A stretch of 23,895 nt of DNA from contig JACPVB010000154.1 of the NCBI GenBank assembly GCA_016191985.1, forward strand, positions 1-23,895, written 5' to 3'. This DNA is from Chloroflexota bacterium. Lineage in GTDB: Bacteria; Chloroflexota; Anaerolineae; Anaerolineales; Villigracilaceae. The notes beneath the pieces were generated by a model. It was not told the DNA's origin. It did no database searches and saw only the letters and a program-made list of their open reading frames with translations. Positions 1 to 6,568 of this stretch are shown here, in pieces (position 1 is the first letter of the stretch; every line of letters begins with the position of its first letter). The position numbers and the translations under genes are program-made.

Positions 1-104
1 CCCCAAACACCGACCTCCTCGCCCATGATAAAGACGGCGGGGTCAAGATCCATTTCTTCCATTAAGGCTTGCGAGATTGCCTCGCGCATTGTGATTTTTG
101 GCAT
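1..104 (-). CDS. pdhB: Pyruvate dehydrogenase E1 component, beta subunit (N-terminal part, runs off the window)
   Basis: Only the first 34 codons are present. They begin MPKITMREAISQAL and continue to a MGEEVG motif, the usual N-terminus of E1 beta subunits of the 2-oxo acid dehydrogenase family (pyruvate or branched-chain type). The beta subunit pairs with E1 alpha to form the thiamine-diphosphate decarboxylase that feeds acetyl groups to the E2 lipoyl arm. The ATG at 104-102 is preceded by an AGAGGA ribosome site at suitable spacing. The alpha-subunit gene lies upstream on the same strand, but 726 nt away because a RAYT gene and palindromic repeats sit between them; normally these genes nearly touch. 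Substrate (pyruvate versus branched-chain keto acids) cannot be settled from this fragment. Confidence 0.85.
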   Translation of the reverse strand, partial: MPKITMREAISQALMEEMDLDPAVFIMGEEVGVW

Positions 105-133
105 AGATTATCCTCTAATGTTTGCTAATGTTT

Positions 134-231
134 GCGGTTGAAACCGCGCCAACATTTGCTAAGACGACCTTCGTCGTCTTCTTGAAGTCCACGAAGGTGG
201 ACTTTGCAATTGTTGCAGCGACTTGAGTCGC
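134..231. repeat. REP-like palindrome cluster, downstream side of the RAYT gene
   Basis: Four short hairpins lie in a row: GCGGTT/AACCGC (134-147), AAGACGAC/GTCGTCTT (161-180), AAGTCCAC-GAAG-GTGGACTT (185-204) and GCGACT-TG-AGTCGC (218-231). The last two recur with altered stems on the other side of the transposase gene (762-806). This is the arrangement expected of REP sequences mobilised by a RAYT protein. Confidence 0.75.
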
Positions 232-239
232 GCCAACAA

Positions 240-662
240 TCATTCATCCTGCTCGAAAACTTCTTCCAATTCGGGAAAGAGCGTATTTTCAGCATGATGC
301 TGTTTCTGATTTTCAATGTATGCTTTCACTGTCGGCACTTCTGATTTGCGGATGGTAAATGCTCCGTACGCACCCTGCCATTTGAAGAACGCGCCTGGCA
401 TGATGGCGTGAGTAACCAGGTGAGACGATGAGCCTTTTACTTCCTTAACGAGTGTTGCAATTGCTGTTGTCGTATGAAATCTGGTCAGTAAGTGCATATG
501 ATCCTCGATGCCACCGAGAGCAATTGGCAGACATTTGTGTTCACGGCACTTTTCGGCGATTGCGGCATAAATGCGCGGTTCGAGTTTTGGGGTAATCATT
601 GGGAGTCTGTCCCATGTTGCCCAAACCAGGTGAACATAGAGTTGGGTGTAAGGTTCGCGCAT
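240..662 (-). CDS. REP-associated tyrosine transposase (RAYT; IS200-like Y1 transposase family)
   Basis: A 140-residue protein starting MREPYTQLYVHLVWAT. It has the HUH-nuclease signature HMH at residues 55-57 and a candidate nucleophile Tyr115 in KAYIENQKQHH, the IS200/RAYT layout for single-strand DNA cleavage. Family members bind and cut REP hairpins, and such hairpins flank this gene on both sides. I chose the ATG at 662 rather than an in-frame ATG at 674 because GGAG (672-669) sits 6 nt before it. The gene lies on the same strand as pdhA and pdhB, inside their intergenic region, so it may be co-transcribed with them. The frame is intact. It is probably a domesticated single-copy transposase rather than a free IS200 element, since no tnpB is present. 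Confidence 0.85.
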   Translation of the reverse strand: MREPYTQLYVHLVWATWDRLPMITPKLEPRIYAAIAEKCREHKCLPIALGGIEDHMHLLTRFHTTTAIATLVKEVKGSSSHLVTHAIMPGAFFKWQGAYGAFTIRKSEVPTVKAYIENQKQHHAENTLFPELEEVFEQDE

Positions 663-683
663 ATTGCACTCCATTGGTTGGGC

Positions 684-806
684 GCGACTTAAGTCGCATC
701 AACCTTCATGAAGACGACATTTCGACAGGCTCAATGCACCGCCTCCGTCGTCTGCCTAACGAAGTCTGCGAAGGCAGACTTTGCAATTGTTGCCGCGACT
801 TCCAGT
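684..806. repeat. REP-like palindrome cluster, upstream side of the RAYT gene
   Basis: Contains the perfect 14-nt palindrome GCGACTTAAGTCGC (684-697), an AGACGAC/GTCGTCT pair (712-718 with 747-753), AAGTCTGC-GAAG-GCAGACTT (762-781) and GCGACT/AGTCGC (793-806). The third hairpin has the same GAAG loop as its counterpart at 185-204 but a stem with paired changes, and both are followed by the same TTTGCAATTGTTGC tract. This points to direct copies of one REP unit on each side of the transposase. Confidence 0.75.
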
Positions 807-830
807 CGCCAACAATCTCAGCCAACAATA

Positions 831-1787
831 TTATTCCGCATAAATATCCGTAAACAACTCTTCCAGCGCAGGCTCAGGGGAAGCCTCGGCAAACTCAACC
901 GCCTTGTTTACATCCTCTTCCGCGCGGGCTTCGATTTCATCCAATGACTTGCGTGCCGTGACTTTCTTGTCTAATAAATATTTATTGAAAATGCCAATGG
1001 GATCGTTCTCCTGCCACTGCTTCACTTCTTCCGCTTTACGGTAGCGTTCGGGGTCACCCATGGAATGTCCACGGAAGCGGTAGGTGTCGACCTCAAGCAA
1101 ATAGGGCTGGCCTTCCTTGCGGATAAAGTCCATCGCTGCCTGTGCAGCTTCGTAGACTTTCATCACATCCATGCCATCCACCTGACCGTTCTTCATGCCG
1201 TAGCCTTCCGCTTTCTGGCGGATTTCGGTCACAGCAGAGGCGCGTTCAACGGTGGTGCCCATGCCGTACTGGTTGTTTTCACAAACCCACAGCACACGCA
1301 AACCCCAGGTTTTGGCGAGGTTCAACGCTTCATGGAAGTAGCCGATGTTTGTCGCACCGTCGCCAAACATGCAGATGGTGATGTTGTCGTTTTTGGCATA
1401 CTGGTCGCCGAGCGCGAGTCCCGCGGCGACGGGGAGGTGGCCGCCGACGATGGCGTGCCCGCCCCACATGTTCTTTTCCACGCTTGCCATGTGCATCGAG
1501 CCACCCTTGCCCTTGGACATGCCCGTCGACTTGCCGAGCAATTCCGCCATTACTTCATTGGCCGAGATGCCGCAATTCAACGCCACACCGTGGTCACGAT
1601 AAGCGGTGATGACACGGTCACGCGGTTCACGCGCCGCGATCAGTCCCGTCGAAACGGCTTCCTGCCCGATGTACAGGTGCATGAAACCACCGATCTTGCC
1701 AGCCTGGTACAGTTCCGCGCCGCGTTCTTCCACGCGGCGGATGAGTACCATCTGGTAGTACAAGTCTAATAACTGTTCTTTCTTCAT
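831..1787 (-). CDS. pdhA: Pyruvate dehydrogenase E1 component, alpha subunit
   Basis: A 318-residue E1 alpha subunit of the 2-oxo acid dehydrogenase complex, which uses thiamine diphosphate to decarboxylate pyruvate in the cytoplasm. The ThDP/Mg motif is visible as GDG at residues 142-144 with the closing NN at 171-172. Other family landmarks are YRDHG near 63-67, the SKGKGGSMHM loop near 91-100, and RFRGHSMGDPERYR in the loop that mitochondrial enzymes phosphorylate. Length is normal for the bacterial heterotetrameric type. I start at MKKEQLLDLYYQ (1787) because homologues begin there; GGAG lies 11 nt upstream, and an in-frame ATG at 1832 would add 15 residues without family support. It is first in an operon whose second gene, pdhB, has been displaced by the RAYT/REP insertion. 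A branched-chain substrate is possible. Confidence 0.92.
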   Translation of the reverse strand: MKKEQLLDLYYQMVLIRRVEERGAELYQAGKIGGFMHLYIGQEAVSTGLIAAREPRDRVITAYRDHGVALNCGISANEVMAELLGKSTGMSKGKGGSMHMASVEKNMWGGHAIVGGHLPVAAGLALGDQYAKNDNITICMFGDGATNIGYFHEALNLAKTWGLRVLWVCENNQYGMGTTVERASAVTEIRQKAEGYGMKNGQVDGMDVMKVYEAAQAAMDFIRKEGQPYLLEVDTYRFRGHSMGDPERYRKAEEVKQWQENDPIGIFNKYLLDKKVTARKSLDEIEARAEEDVNKAVEFAEASPEPALEELFTDIYAE

Positions 1788-1907
1788 TGTGATTGGAACT
1801 CCGATAAAGATATTGCGCGTCAATAGGCGCACCTAATGTGTTTTTGCACTTAGGAAATAAACACCGAAATCGTTTTCGCGTTATGGTTCAGGGCGACCGA
1901 GTCGGAG

Positions 1908-1916
1908 ATTATATCA
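1908..1916 (-). promoter_or_regulatory. Extended -10 promoter for pdhA
   Basis: On the minus strand the sequence reads TGATATAAT, a TGn extension plus a perfect TATAAT. No convincing -35 is seen, which fits an extended -10 promoter. The predicted transcript would have a leader of about 115 nt before pdhA. Confidence 0.6.
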
Positions 1917-2007
1917 GAGAAATTTTGTCCAAAATTCGAGCTTGATAGGTTTTGAAACCAAAACTTGGTGAAAAAAATAACATATCGAAATGTGTTCCTT
2001 TTCAAAC

Positions 2008-2038
2008 AAAAACTCCCCGCTTATGGCGGGGAGTTTTT
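2008..2038 (-). terminator. Rho-independent terminator after the SH3-domain lipoprotein gene
   Basis: The arm ACTCCCCGC (2012-2020) pairs perfectly with GCGGGGAGT (2026-2034), flanked by A and T runs. It starts 1 nt after the stop codon at 2040-2042. The A/T flanks are symmetrical, so it could also work on the other strand. Confidence 0.9.
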
Positions 2039-2039
2039 G

Positions 2040-2768
2040 TTACTTACAAGCCGGTACGATCTGCGTCGCTGGCTCTGACATGCCGTTTTCATTGATCGCA
2101 AACAATTCATAGACAATGTTTATATTGAAGGGAGCCTTGAGATCTTTGAAACTGGTTTTGGATGCATTCAATTCAATGATCTGCCCTCCATCGCGGTACA
2201 TCTTGTAGTAGTCCTCTCCGCCGCCGCTGGCCCAGGTAAATGTCACCGTGAAAATCCTTGGTCCCGGCTGGCAGCTTTGGTTTGTAACGGTAAAGCTTAA
2301 CGGCTTGCCCGGCAAAGGTGGCGCTTCACCGATGGGCACATCGCTGAAGTCTCTATTGGGCCGCGCGTTCTCATGGAAAATCCAGCATTCCCTTCCCGTT
2401 TTATTGACGATTTCCCACCAGGTATTTTCATCGTTGCGGCCGATCACATCCAGCACCTCGCTATTGGCGATCTGGTCGATGATGACATAATTCGTGCTGG
2501 GTCCCAGGCGGCAATTGGAATTATTGATCATTGAAATTTCAGGCGGGATGGATACTGTTAAAGTTGGCACGATCGGCGTCTCGGTTGGGGTGGTTGTGGC
2601 CGTGGCGGTGTTTTCCACCTCTGGCGTTGCGGTTTCGGCAGGGACGGTGGTCGTGGTTGGTGTGACCGTCGCCCCGGCTGTTTCCGTGCCTGCACTCGGC
2701 AAATTGCATGCCGATAGGACAATGACCAAAATCATTGCGGTAAACAATTTTTTTCTCTTTGCTTTCAT
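2040..2768 (-). CDS. Secreted lipoprotein with SH3-like domain
   Basis: A 242-residue predicted lipoprotein. It has a basic N-terminus, a hydrophobic stretch and a lipobox ending LSAC, so Cys21 should be lipidated and membrane-anchored. Residues about 28-72 form a Thr/Pro-rich linker. Residues about 80-135 resemble a bacterial SH3-like domain (CRLGPSTNYVIIDQI, WWEIV, CWIFHENA). The C-terminal part, about 150-240, looks like a beta-sandwich of the fibronectin III kind. The ATG has AGGAG 7 nt upstream. SH3-like domains in such proteins commonly bind cell-wall or surface polymers; the actual ligand is unknown. The gene is monocistronic, bounded by its own promoter and a strong terminator, and diverges from the HEAT-repeat gene. 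Confidence 0.8.
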   Translation of the reverse strand: MKAKRKKLFTAMILVIVLSACNLPSAGTETAGATVTPTTTTVPAETATPEVENTATATTTPTETPIVPTLTVSIPPEISMINNSNCRLGPSTNYVIIDQIANSEVLDVIGRNDENTWWEIVNKTGRECWIFHENARPNRDFSDVPIGEAPPLPGKPLSFTVTNQSCQPGPRIFTVTFTWASGGGEDYYKMYRDGGQIIELNASKTSFKDLKAPFNINIVYELFAINENGMSEPATQIVPACK

Positions 2769-2806
2769 GGCACTCTCCTCTGGTTGAGTGATTAGAACTT
2801 TACCAG

Positions 2807-2833
2807 ATTATATCTCCAACAAATTAATGTAAA
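2807..2833 (-). promoter_or_regulatory. Promoter for the lipoprotein gene, overlapping the divergent HEAT-gene promoter
   Basis: On the minus strand there is TTTACA (2833-2828) and a perfect TATAAT (2812-2807), spacer 15 nt, giving a leader of about 30 nt with AGGAG. The -35 shares bases with the plus-strand -10 box TAAAAT at 2830-2835. Confidence 0.5.
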
Positions 2834-2835
2834 AT
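2830..2835 (+). promoter_or_regulatory. -10 box (TAAAAT) for a probably leaderless HEAT-gene transcript
   Basis: TAAAAT ends 6 nt before the ATG at 2842 and no Shine-Dalgarno is present. Transcription would begin at or next to the start codon. The -35 is weak. Genes at 14100 and 22836 show the same spacing. Confidence 0.5.
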
Positions 2836-2841
2836 AGCTAT

Positions 2842-3981
2842 ATGGATTGGTTTTCGGGTTCAAAGCAAGGCCAGGCAAAAAAGCTGATATCCCAACTTGC
2901 CGATATGACGAAACGCGACGCAGCCGCGCGTGAGTTAATCAAATTGGGGACAGATGCCTTGCCTGCATTGATCGACGCGCTTCAGACTCAAGACTTGAAC
3001 CTGCTCCTGACCTACCAGCATATCCTCGCCCGAATCCCCTCTGCCACCCCTGAGCTGACAAAGACTCTAGCTGCCGCACATCCGCTCGTCCGCGGGCGTG
3101 TGGCGGAAGTATTTTCCATCAACAGGGACAAGACCGCCATCCCCGCCTTGCTTGAAGCTGTGAAAGGCGAGTACTTTACCGTCCGCTCCCGCGCGGCGTT
3201 GGCATTGGGCAATATCGGCGATGCGCGCGTGATCCCCGCTTTATTTCCCCTACTCAAAGATAGAGAGGATGAAGTCCGTATTGCGGCGTGCGTTGCCATT
3301 GGCAAATTCCGCGACCCATCCACCTTTGACGAGCTTACAAATGTTCTGCTGGACGATCCGAAGATCGAAGTGCGTCAAACGGCGGCCAAAGTATTGGGTG
3401 AGACGAAACATCCTGCCGCGATTCCATTTTTGATGGAGGCGCTGCGCGATTCATATTGGTGGTATGAAAAAGAACAATCTGCGCAAATACTATTAAATGC
3501 CATTGAAAATATGGGGACTGGTGTTGTCGAGACGCTGATCGAAGCGCTGGGCGACCGGGAAGTCACTGTCCGCAAATTTGCGGCGATGGTTTTGGGAAAT
3601 CTACGGGATGTCCGCGCAATGGATGAGTTGGGCATGTCCGTGTATGACTTGCATCATGAAGTGAGTCAAGCCGCAGCGGAGGCGCTTGCCAAATTTGGCG
3701 CACCAGCCGTCGGCTTGTTGAGCGAGGCGTTGACTCATCCCGAGGCGGCAGTCCGCGAACATGCCGTCATCGGGTTGGAAAAAATCCAGGATGCGCGCGT
3801 CGCCCCGTTGTTGATCGAAATGCTGCGCGACCCCGACCGCGTTGTGCAAAAGCAGGCCATGCTATCGCTGGCGAAATTACAGGATTTGCGTGCTGAATCT
3901 GCCCTGAAGGAAATCGCCGCCAACCGCGCCGACCGCGAGTTTTCTGCGCTGGCAAAACAATTGTTGAGTAATTCGTCCTGA
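2842..3981 (+). CDS. HEAT-repeat protein
   Basis: A 379-residue soluble protein built almost entirely of HEAT-like helical repeats of about 30 residues, of the PBS-lyase/HEAT_2 type. Typical units are AIPALLEAVKGEYFTVRSRA, VIPALFPLLKDREDEVR and AVGLLSEALTHPEAAVRE, each with the D-x-x-V-R helix start. There is no signal peptide, membrane span or catalytic motif, so it is presumably a cytoplasmic protein-binding scaffold; partners are unknown. The start follows a -10 box by 6 nt with no ribosome site, suggesting a leaderless mRNA. The TGA stop (3979-3981) lies inside the left arm of a dispersed palindromic repeat, so the last codons may have been altered by repeat insertion. Confidence 0.85.
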   Translation: MDWFSGSKQGQAKKLISQLADMTKRDAAARELIKLGTDALPALIDALQTQDLNLLLTYQHILARIPSATPELTKTLAAAHPLVRGRVAEVFSINRDKTAIPALLEAVKGEYFTVRSRAALALGNIGDARVIPALFPLLKDREDEVRIAACVAIGKFRDPSTFDELTNVLLDDPKIEVRQTAAKVLGETKHPAAIPFLMEALRDSYWWYEKEQSAQILLNAIENMGTGVVETLIEALGDREVTVRKFAAMVLGNLRDVRAMDELGMSVYDLHHEVSQAAAEALAKFGAPAVGLLSEALTHPEAAVREHAVIGLEKIQDARVAPLLIEMLRDPDRVVQKQAMLSLAKLQDLRAESALKEIAANRADREFSALAKQLLSNSS

Positions 3982-4080
3982 GCGGAGTGACGAGCGTAGC
4001 GAGGAACGCAGTCGAAGGACGGCGATAATGCGCTTCGACTGCAAGGCAAAGAACGCCTTTCCGCTCAGCGCGAAGGACAA
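3978..4080. repeat. Dispersed palindromic repeat element of about 100 bp
   Basis: An imperfect nested palindrome. CTGAGCGGA (3978-3986) pairs with TCCGCTCAG (4060-4068), and GCAGTCGAAG (4008-4017) pairs with CTTCGACTGC (4033-4042) around a 15-nt centre. Related CTTCGACTGC...CGCTCAG sequences are common intergenic repeats in many bacteria. Its left arm supplies the stop codon of the HEAT gene. Confidence 0.7.
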
Positions 4081-4101
4081 TTTTTATCGGTAGGAGCAAA
4101 T

Positions 4102-4797
4102 ATGAAACGCATCCACGCATTACTGGCTGTGCAATCTATTGTTGCGATATTGGTTTCCATCAACCGCCTCGGCACATGGACTCTGAGCTACGTCCTGCCG
4201 AATGAATTTTTCCGCTGGGTGGATTTCAATAACATGCTTATCCTGCCGCTGATTAGTCTGGTGGCATTTTATCTCCTCAAGAAAACAATCGAATATAACT
4301 CGCCCGCACGTGAAGGCCGAACCCACATCGCGTTGAATTTGGTTTTCATCATTGGTGTCTATCTGCTCGCCGCGAGTTACGGCGACCATGAAGTGACAAA
4401 TTACCTGCATGCCCGTTTTTGTCTCGATGATTCTTCCAGCGACCTGTGCCGCATCGTAATTTTCAACGACGATGAATTTTCGCATTGGATTTTCTTTACA
4501 GGTTTTGTGATGATGAATGCGGCGTTGTTATTTTTGCAGGTTTTGTTTCCACACCAGGAAAAAATCAGCGGCGGGGATATTGCCCTGCTTTTGATTAATT
4601 CATTGTTCCTCGGCGCAGGGATTTTGGCGAATCTCGGCTTTGAGGAGATCGGGCTGGATTTGTACATTGTCGCCGCGCTCGCTGTTCTTTCTGCGTACTT
4701 GCTTTGGAAGCGCGGCAGGCAGCCTTTGTTCGTTTATTACACATCGGCATACTGGTTTGGTTTGATCGGAAGTATGCTCGCGCAGGCGCTGCGATGA
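4102..4797 (+). CDS. Integral membrane protein of unknown function
   Basis: A 231-residue protein with about six to seven hydrophobic segments, near residues 7-30, 45-60, 76-92, 128-148, 160-177, 186-203 and 210-228. I do not recognise a family and see no catalytic motif. A hydrophilic stretch around residues 93-127 has two Cys (CLDDSSSDLC) that could form a disulphide if it faces outward. The ATG has AGGAG (4092-4096) at good spacing. The DUF2652/SRPBCC gene follows after 32 nt on the same strand, so the two are probably co-transcribed. The preceding repeat separates it from the HEAT gene. Confidence 0.7.
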   Translation: MKRIHALLAVQSIVAILVSINRLGTWTLSYVLPNEFFRWVDFNNMLILPLISLVAFYLLKKTIEYNSPAREGRTHIALNLVFIIGVYLLAASYGDHEVTNYLHARFCLDDSSSDLCRIVIFNDDEFSHWIFFTGFVMMNAALLFLQVLFPHQEKISGGDIALLLINSLFLGAGILANLGFEEIGLDLYIVAALAVLSAYLLWKRGRQPLFVYYTSAYWFGLIGSMLAQALR

Positions 4798-4829
4798 TTC
4801 CTTTGTTGACGAAATAAGAGGAGCGGAGC

Positions 4830-6002
4830 ATGTCCACGACTCAATTTGGTTATTTTCTAATCGCCGATATCACCGGCTATACCAGCTTCCTCAGCAAGTC
4901 GGAGCTTGACCATGCCCAGCAAACCCTGACCGCATTGCTAAACCTGCTCATTCAACACACCAAACCCCCGCTCATCATTTCCCGCCTGGCAGGTGATGCG
5001 GTCATCAGCTATGGCCTGCGAGACAACTTCTTTCAGGGGCAAACTTTCGTGGAAATGGTCGAAGACACCTACGTGGCCTTCCGACAGGCCATTGATCTGA
5101 TGGTCGTCAACACCACCTGCCGCTGTAATGCCTGTGCCAATATCCATTCCCTCGACCTGAAATTTTTCATCCACTACGGCGCGTTCGGGATTCAGAAATT
5201 GGATAACCACGATGAGATGGTAGGCGCGGACGTGATCGTGATCCATCGCCTGCTCAAAAATCACGTTGCCGAAAAGACTGGCGTTCGGGCTTACGCCTTG
5301 TATACGGATGCGGCCATCCGCCAGTTGGGGCTGGATGACATTTGCGGGACGATGACACCGCACACCGAGGCATACGAACATTTGGGGGAAGTGAAGACCT
5401 GGATTCAGGATATGCACCCCATCTGGCAGGCGAAGAGGGAAGCGGTATTCCTTTCGATTCCACCGGAGAAAATCATGTTTGCGGTGGAGGCAGAGGTTGA
5501 CTTGCCGCTTGAAACCGTTTGGGATTATCTGATGCAGCCGGAGTTTCGCAGGGTGCTGATCGGCTCGGACCGCCAGGAAGTTGTTGACCGGAAACGTGGG
5601 CGCGTAGCCGAGGGAAGTGTGTATCTGTGCTATCACGGTGATCAGCTCATTCGGCAGACGGTTGTTTCGTGGAAGCCTTTTGAGGAGGTCATTACCCAGG
5701 ATTTGATCCCTGTCCCATTCCCCAACGTGACAGCTTATATCATGTATCAACTTTCCCGAACGGAGAAAGGCACGCGAGTCGTGCAGGCGGTCAGCAAGGC
5801 AGTGACGGGCTCGTTTTTAGGGCGGCTGATGGTGGATCTGGTGATGCCTACGAAATACAAGGAATTCGCGCACGACATGGAGAAATTCAAGAAGCACCTG
5901 GAAGGCGATGCAGTCACGCGCAGCAACGCACCTGAACGGTTTACCCCCAGTTCGGAAATGGTCGCCGCTGCCGCCTCAGAAAGCCTGCAAGAGAAAGCTT
6001 AG
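4830..6002 (+). CDS. DUF2652 cyclase-like protein with C-terminal SRPBCC domain
   Basis: A 390-residue two-domain protein. Residues 1 to about 200 match the DUF2652 type, which resembles class III nucleotide cyclases: FLIADITGYTSFL places Asp13 where the first metal-binding Asp lies, and RLAGDAVISY places Asp56 at the second. Residues about 215-355 read as an SRPBCC/polyketide-cyclase-like fold that usually holds a hydrophobic ligand (VEAEVDLPLETVWDYLMQPE, then the GRVAEGSVYLCYH strands). A C-x-C-x-x-C cluster at residues 97-102 could bind metal. Whether it makes cyclic nucleotides is doubtful without the transition-state residues. The start has GAGGAG upstream. It lies 32 nt after the membrane-protein gene, and a terminator follows. 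Confidence 0.75.
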   Translation: MSTTQFGYFLIADITGYTSFLSKSELDHAQQTLTALLNLLIQHTKPPLIISRLAGDAVISYGLRDNFFQGQTFVEMVEDTYVAFRQAIDLMVVNTTCRCNACANIHSLDLKFFIHYGAFGIQKLDNHDEMVGADVIVIHRLLKNHVAEKTGVRAYALYTDAAIRQLGLDDICGTMTPHTEAYEHLGEVKTWIQDMHPIWQAKREAVFLSIPPEKIMFAVEAEVDLPLETVWDYLMQPEFRRVLIGSDRQEVVDRKRGRVAEGSVYLCYHGDQLIRQTVVSWKPFEEVITQDLIPVPFPNVTAYIMYQLSRTEKGTRVVQAVSKAVTGSFLGRLMVDLVMPTKYKEFAHDMEKFKKHLEGDAVTRSNAPERFTPSSEMVAAAASESLQEKA

Positions 6003-6015
6003 AATCTATCCGAAT

Positions 6016-6070
6016 ATAAGGCTCCAGGCGGCGTCCCCGCTGCCGAGGATGGCGGCTTGAGCCTTATTTT
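6016..6070 (+). terminator. Terminator after the DUF2652/SRPBCC gene
   Basis: ATAAGGCTC (6016-6024) pairs with GAGCCTTAT (6059-6067), followed by TTT. The interior is GC-rich and can pair further. It starts 13 nt after the TAG stop. The loop region is long, so efficiency is uncertain. Confidence 0.6.
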
Positions 6071-6214
6071 GAAGCCACAAATCTGGTTATCGTTGTTCCT
6101 GCCTTGTTGGAAGGTTTTATCGTCAACCTATTGTGGTATGCCTGGCTGGGCATCACGCTAATCCGCACAGAACACAGCGCGGACTTTAACCCCCAACTTT
6201 CAAAAGCAAATTGA
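6071..6214 (+). pseudogene. Possible remnant of a membrane-protein C-terminus
   Basis: An open plus-strand frame without a start codon encodes a hydrophobic helix (ATNLVIVVPALLEGFIVNLL, then WYAWLGITLIR) followed by a short polar tail and TGA. The pattern looks like the last transmembrane helix of a multi-span protein. Nothing upstream in the frame continues it, and a terminator abuts it. I cannot name a family; it may be chance. Confidence 0.3.
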
Positions 6215-6256
6215 GTGAGGATGTGTTTCTTAAGTCCTAACCGTTTCATCTTTGTA

Positions 6257-6331
6257 CACGGATTTCACGGAAAACATGGAATGGAGCGGACTTTTAAAGG
6301 TTTTTTTCCGTGAAACTCAGTGAAATCCGTG
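6257..6331. repeat. Inverted-repeat element (CACGGATTTCAC type)
   Basis: CACGGATTTCAC (6257-6268) pairs with GTGAAATCCGTG (6320-6331). Overlapping it, TTTCACGGAAAA (6263-6274) is complementary to TTTTCCGTGAAA just before the right arm. A related CCGTG/CACGG hairpin occurs at 22928-22943. It is the first of three palindromic elements in the gene-free stretch 6003-6568. Confidence 0.65.
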
Positions 6332-6404
6332 CCGTCCGTGTCCGAAAAAGCCTTTAAGAAACAGTCTCTGAGTGTCTGAAAACTTAACTTTTAGATACGG
6401 ACTT

Positions 6405-6464
6405 GTAGGGATACAGCGGGCCAATACATAATTTTGATCATCAACCGCTTCGCTGTGTCCCTAC
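6405..6464. repeat. Inverted-repeat element (GTAGGGAYACAGCG type)
   Basis: GTAGGGATACAGCG (6405-6418) pairs with CGCTGTGTCCCTAC (6451-6464) with one G-T wobble around a 32-nt centre. No coding content is seen. It is probably a dispersed mini-element. Confidence 0.65.
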
Positions 6465-6516
6465 TCTTTGGGCATTTTCTGAGGGTTGGGAAGAGTTTGA
6501 CGGGACTCTTTCCTCA

Positions 6517-6550
6517 ATAGGATGAATCTGTCTAAACGGTTTCATCCTAT
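6517..6550. repeat. Inverted repeat downstream of the ABC transporter operon
   Basis: ATAGGATGAA (6517-6526) pairs perfectly with TTCATCCTAT (6541-6550). It lies 19 nt beyond the stop of the last permease gene. It has no U-tract on the minus strand, so it is more likely an RNA 3'-end stabiliser or a repeat than a classic terminator. AAGAGT/ACTCTT arms lie next to it at 6491-6510. Confidence 0.55.
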
Positions 6551-6568
6551 CGGTCGGGGATGAGGCGC

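Noticed and set aside
240..662. Autonomous IS200/IS605 insertion sequence
   Set aside because: No tnpB or typical IS200 ends; the flanking hairpins are multi-copy REP type, which fits a RAYT better.
1065..1769. Long open frame opposite pdhA on the plus strand
   Set aside because: It is antisense to a confident gene, lacks a ribosome site and matches no family. It is a by-product of codon bias.
4938..5750. Long minus-strand open frame within the DUF2652/SRPBCC gene
   Set aside because: The plus-strand protein has family motifs and a ribosome site; the antisense frame has neither.
6064..6249. Minus-strand open frame in the gene-free stretch
   Set aside because: No ribosome site or family similarity. 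The plus-strand hydrophobic remnant is a better, though weak, reading of the same DNA.
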